A stretch of DNA of 64,000 nucleotides from Sulfuricella sp. (GTDB lineage Bacteria > Pseudomonadota > Gammaproteobacteria > Burkholderiales > Sulfuricellaceae), in NCBI GenBank assembly GCA_041651995.1, contig JBAZID010000001.1, positions 903,706-967,705 of the forward strand. The letters run 5' to 3'. The position numbers were made by a program, and so were the translations under genes. The notes beneath the pieces were generated by a model that was given only the letters and a program-made list of their open reading frames with translations, was not told where the DNA came from and did no database searches. Shown here in pieces: positions 61,585-64,000 of this stretch (position 1 is its first letter; each line of letters starts with the position of its first letter).

Positions 61585-63414
61585 ATGTGCGGAATCGTCG
61601 GTGCCGTCGCGCAACGTAATGTCGTACCCATTCTGCTGGAAGGACTGCGCAGGCTCGAATACCGGGGATATGATTCGGCAGGGCTGGTGGTCCTGAACAA
61701 AGGCCTGCAACGCGTACGCAGTATAGGCCGCGTGGCGGAGCTGACGGCACAGGTTGGCCAGCAGCAAACCCATGGCCACCTCGGTATCGCTCATACGCGC
61801 TGGGCAACGCATGGCGCGCCGACAGAGGACAATGCCCACCCGCATGTCAGCCAGGACACGCTGGCGGTGGTTCACAATGGCATCATCGAGAACCACGAGG
61901 CCCTGCGCGAGAAATTGAAGGCTTTGGGTTATATATTCACCTCGCAAACCGACACCGAAGTTATCGTCCATCTGATTCACCATCACTATCATGCCAGCCG
62001 TGATCTTCTGTATGCAGTACGTACCGCCACATCCGAGCTGCATGGCGCATATGCCATCGGGGTGGTATGCACAGAATCGCCGCATCAGCTCGTGGCAGCA
62101 CGCCGCGGTAGTCCCTTGCTGATTGGTCTGGGCATCGAGGAAAACTTTATCGCATCAGATGTGTCCGCCTTGCTGCCCGTAACGCAGAAAGTTATCTATC
62201 TTGAAGAAGGCGACATCGCCGACATCGGTCTGCTCGAAGTGAAGATAAGTGATTCTGACGGCAGGCTGGTTGAACGCAGTGTGCATATCTCGGAGCTCTC
62301 CGCTGATATGGTCGAACTCGGCAACTATCGCCACTTCATGCAAAAAGAAATCCACGAGCAGCCGCGGGCCATTGCCAACACCTTGCAGGCTGCGATGACG
62401 GCAGAGCACGTGTTGCCAAGCGTTTTTGGCCCGGATGCGGAAGCCATATTAGGGACGGTAAACGGAGTTCGCATACTTGCCTGTGGTACCAGCTATCATG
62501 CCGCCAAGGTGGCGGAATACTGGATCGAATCCCTGGCCGGCCTGCCATGCCGTGCGGAAATTGCCAGCGAATACCGTTATCGCGCCAGCGTGGCCGACCC
62601 GGACACACTGATTGTCACCCTCTCCCAGTCCGGCGAAACGCGCGACACCATAGATGCGCTGGTGCAAGCAAAATCGCTTGGCCACAAACATTCGCTGGCA
62701 ATATGCAACGTTCCGGAAAGCGCGCTGGTGCGAAGCTCGGACCTTGTTTTTCTGACTCGTGCCGGACCTGAAATTGGTGTGGCTTCAACCAAGGCGTTTA
62801 CTACCCAATTGGTTGCCTTGTTTCTCCTGACTTTGGTGCTTGGCCGCCTGCGCGGAAAAATAAGCGAAATACAGGAAAAAGCTTGGACGACGCAGTTGCG
62901 CGAGCTTCCTGGGCTGGTGCAGAAGGTGCTTAATCTGGAACCTGAAATCGCGGCGTGGGCGGAGCATTTTGCGGACAAACAGCATGCGCTGTTTCTGGGG
63001 CGTGGAGTGCATTATCCCATTGCCATGGAAGGCGCGCTGAAGCTCAAGGAAATCTCCTACATACATGCCGAAGCCTATCCCGCCGGCGAGTTGAAACACG
63101 GCCCGCTAGCCCTGGTCGACAAGGATATGCCGGTAGTGGCGGTGGCGCCGAACGACAGCCTGCTGGAGAAGCTCAAATCCAACCTGCAGGAAGTACGTGC
63201 GCGCGGCGGCGAACTCTATGTATTCGCCGATCTGGAAAGCAACTTCACGCCACAGGAGGGTTTGCGCCTGCTGCGCCTGCCTACGCATGCCGGACCCTTG
63301 AGCCCGATTATCCATACCGTACCGATGCAAATCCTGGCCTACCATGCGGCCCTATGCAAGGGGACGGACGTAGACAAGCCACGCAATCTGGCGAAATCGG
63401 TTACGGTGGAATAG
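61585..63414 (+). CDS. glmS: Glutamine-fructose-6-phosphate aminotransferase
   Basis: A 609-residue enzyme forming glucosamine-6-phosphate. Cys2 after the initiator Met (MCGIVGAVAQRNVVPILLEGL) is the glutaminase nucleophile; two SIS sugar-isomerase domains follow (RILACGTSYHAAKVAEYW; LFLGRGVHYPIAMEGALKLKEISYIHAEAYPAGELKHGP), ending in the conserved LAKSVTVE. glmU-glmS is a common pair after atp. No glmS ribozyme is expected or seen. Confidence 0.98.
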   Translation: MCGIVGAVAQRNVVPILLEGLRRLEYRGYDSAGLVVLNKGLQRVRSIGRVAELTAQVGQQQTHGHLGIAHTRWATHGAPTEDNAHPHVSQDTLAVVHNGIIENHEALREKLKALGYIFTSQTDTEVIVHLIHHHYHASRDLLYAVRTATSELHGAYAIGVVCTESPHQLVAARRGSPLLIGLGIEENFIASDVSALLPVTQKVIYLEEGDIADIGLLEVKISDSDGRLVERSVHISELSADMVELGNYRHFMQKEIHEQPRAIANTLQAAMTAEHVLPSVFGPDAEAILGTVNGVRILACGTSYHAAKVAEYWIESLAGLPCRAEIASEYRYRASVADPDTLIVTLSQSGETRDTIDALVQAKSLGHKHSLAICNVPESALVRSSDLVFLTRAGPEIGVASTKAFTTQLVALFLLTLVLGRLRGKISEIQEKAWTTQLRELPGLVQKVLNLEPEIAAWAEHFADKQHALFLGRGVHYPIAMEGALKLKEISYIHAEAYPAGELKHGPLALVDKDMPVVAVAPNDSLLEKLKSNLQEVRARGGELYVFADLESNFTPQEGLRLLRLPTHAGPLSPIIHTVPMQILAYHAALCKGTDVDKPRNLAKSVTVE

Positions 63415-63423
63415 GAAGGAAAG

Positions 63424-63497
63424 TGGAGCGGGTGAAGGGAATCGAACCCTCGTCGTAAGCTTGGGAAGCTTCTGCTCTACCATTGAGCTACACCCGC
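63424..63497 (-). tRNA. tRNA-Gly (CCC)
   Basis: A 74-base cloverleaf on the minus strand including an encoded CCA end. Acceptor stem GCGGGTG/CACCCGC pairs fully; D-arm GCTC..GAGC, T-arm GAGGG TTCGATT CCCTT. Anticodon loop TTCCCAA gives anticodon CCC, and the sequence closely follows the E. coli GlyU pattern. Pair 27-43 is a G-A mismatch. It lies 10 bases beyond glmS, on the opposite strand. Confidence 0.95.
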
Positions 63498-63635
63498 AGG
63501 CATAGCCGAATTCTACGTGGCTTCCTGCCTTTACTCAACAGCCGGAGCAGATCGAATATGCAGCAACGGGCAGGCGGGAGCACTTTCCCCTTGCCGGATG
63601 AAAAGACGATTGACTACGCCGGACCGCTATAAACC

Positions 63636-64000
63636 ATGGCTCAAGACCGCAATCCCCTGACCCTGACTGCCACAACCGACCACCTGCGCCGCTTCGCCCC
63701 GTTCGACCGGATGGAGTGTTCGGAACTGGAATGGCTTTCCGAGCGGCTATCGATCGGCTACTACGGCAAAGGCGAAGTCGTGCTCTCACCCGACCAGGGC
63801 GAAGCCCCCACCTTCTACATCATCAAACAAGGCGTCGTACAAGGCGAACAAGGCGTCGTCCAGGCCCAGGACGACAGCGCCTGGCTCGAACTGCACGAAG
63901 GCGAATGCTTCCCGCTCGGCGCATTGCTATCGAAGCGCCCCGTCACCAGCACCTACCGTGCCCGCTACGACCTCTTCTGCTACCAACTCAGCGCGGCCGA
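63636..64000 (+). CDS. Cyclic-nucleotide-binding-domain protein (partial)
   Basis: The first 121 residues of a protein cut by the right edge. After a short lead it shows a cNMP-binding fold: LRRFAPFDRMECSELEWLSERLSIGYYGKGEVVLSP..TFYIIKQGVVQGEQ, with a poorly conserved phosphate-binding cassette (LELHEGECFPLGALLSKRP). Such starts are common in DUF294/CBS-domain signal proteins with putative nucleotidyltransferase domains, but the rest is not visible. The segment near 63826-63862 contains a short duplicated CAAGGCGTCGT. Function is not assigned. Confidence 0.7.
   Translation, partial: MAQDRNPLTLTATTDHLRRFAPFDRMECSELEWLSERLSIGYYGKGEVVLSPDQGEAPTFYIIKQGVVQGEQGVVQAQDDSAWLELHEGECFPLGALLSKRPVTSTYRARYDLFCYQLSAA

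Overview
The window is a piece of a betaproteobacterial chromosome around the replication origin. Core gene order is typical of Betaproteobacteria: rpmH-rnpA-yidD-yidC-mnmE-mnmG-rsmG-parA-parB-atpIBEFHAGDC-glmU-glmS on one side of dnaA, and dnaN-gyrB then topA-smg-dprA-LysM and def-fmt-rsmB-DUF4390-ntrY-ntrX-trkA-trkH on the other. A phosphoribulokinase gene and a small c-type cytochrome cluster suggest a chemolithoautotroph, perhaps of the Gallionella/Sulfuricella/Nitrosomonas group. This placement rests on gene content and protein similarity recognised by eye, not on a search.

Layout. 1-1.8 kb (minus): a three-gene cytochrome cluster (SHP-like monohaem cytochrome, dihaem cytochrome DHC, cytochrome b561 with a haem-c tail that runs off the window). 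1.8-4.6 kb (minus): mscL, an MFS transporter and a penicillin-binding endopeptidase. 4.7-6.4 kb (plus): proC-yggT-yggU. 6.5-15.8 kb (minus): rng-maf-rlmH, then rsfS-nadD, proA, holA-lptE-leuS. 15.9-19.0 kb (plus): prk and uvrD. 19.1-22.0 kb (minus): a BPSS1780-like membrane protein, thrB, a DUF2782 protein and a LOG-family protein. 22.05-24.7 kb (plus): polA. 24.7-34.5 kb (minus): trkH-trkA, ntrX-ntrY, DUF4390, rsmB, a 40-codon remnant of htpX, fmt and def. 34.6-39.8 kb (plus): LysM protein, dprA, smg, topA. 39.9-44.9 kb (minus): gyrB-dnaN-dnaA, with the likely oriC between dnaN and dnaA. 45.1-63.4 kb (plus): rpmH through glmS. 63.4-64 kb: tRNA-Gly(CCC) on the minus strand and the start of a cyclic-nucleotide-binding-domain protein.

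How it works together. DnaA, the beta clamp, gyrase and topoisomerase I surround the origin. ParA/ParB sit about 8 kb from dnaA, and six parS-like 16-mers lie between 0.1 and 48.9 kb, several inside genes. RNA and protein maturation (RNase P protein, YidD/YidC, MnmE/MnmG, RsmG, RsmB, Fmt/Def) and the full F1Fo ATP synthase make up most of the rest. GlmU and GlmS supply UDP-GlcNAc.

Most notable observations: (i) an htpX gene reduced to its two ends by an apparently in-frame internal deletion, with its stop overlapping the rsmB start; (ii) a near-perfect 24-bp inverted repeat that would bury the ribosome site and start codon of the SHP-like cytochrome; (iii) a copy of the second haem half of DHC fused to the tail of cytochrome b561; (iv) short intergenic repeats that supply the nadD ribosome site and start codon and a linker inside polA; (v) an NtrX-type regulator whose AAA+ ATPase motifs have decayed. 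No mobile element, CRISPR array or rRNA was seen, and no gap longer than about 300 bases lacks a gene.
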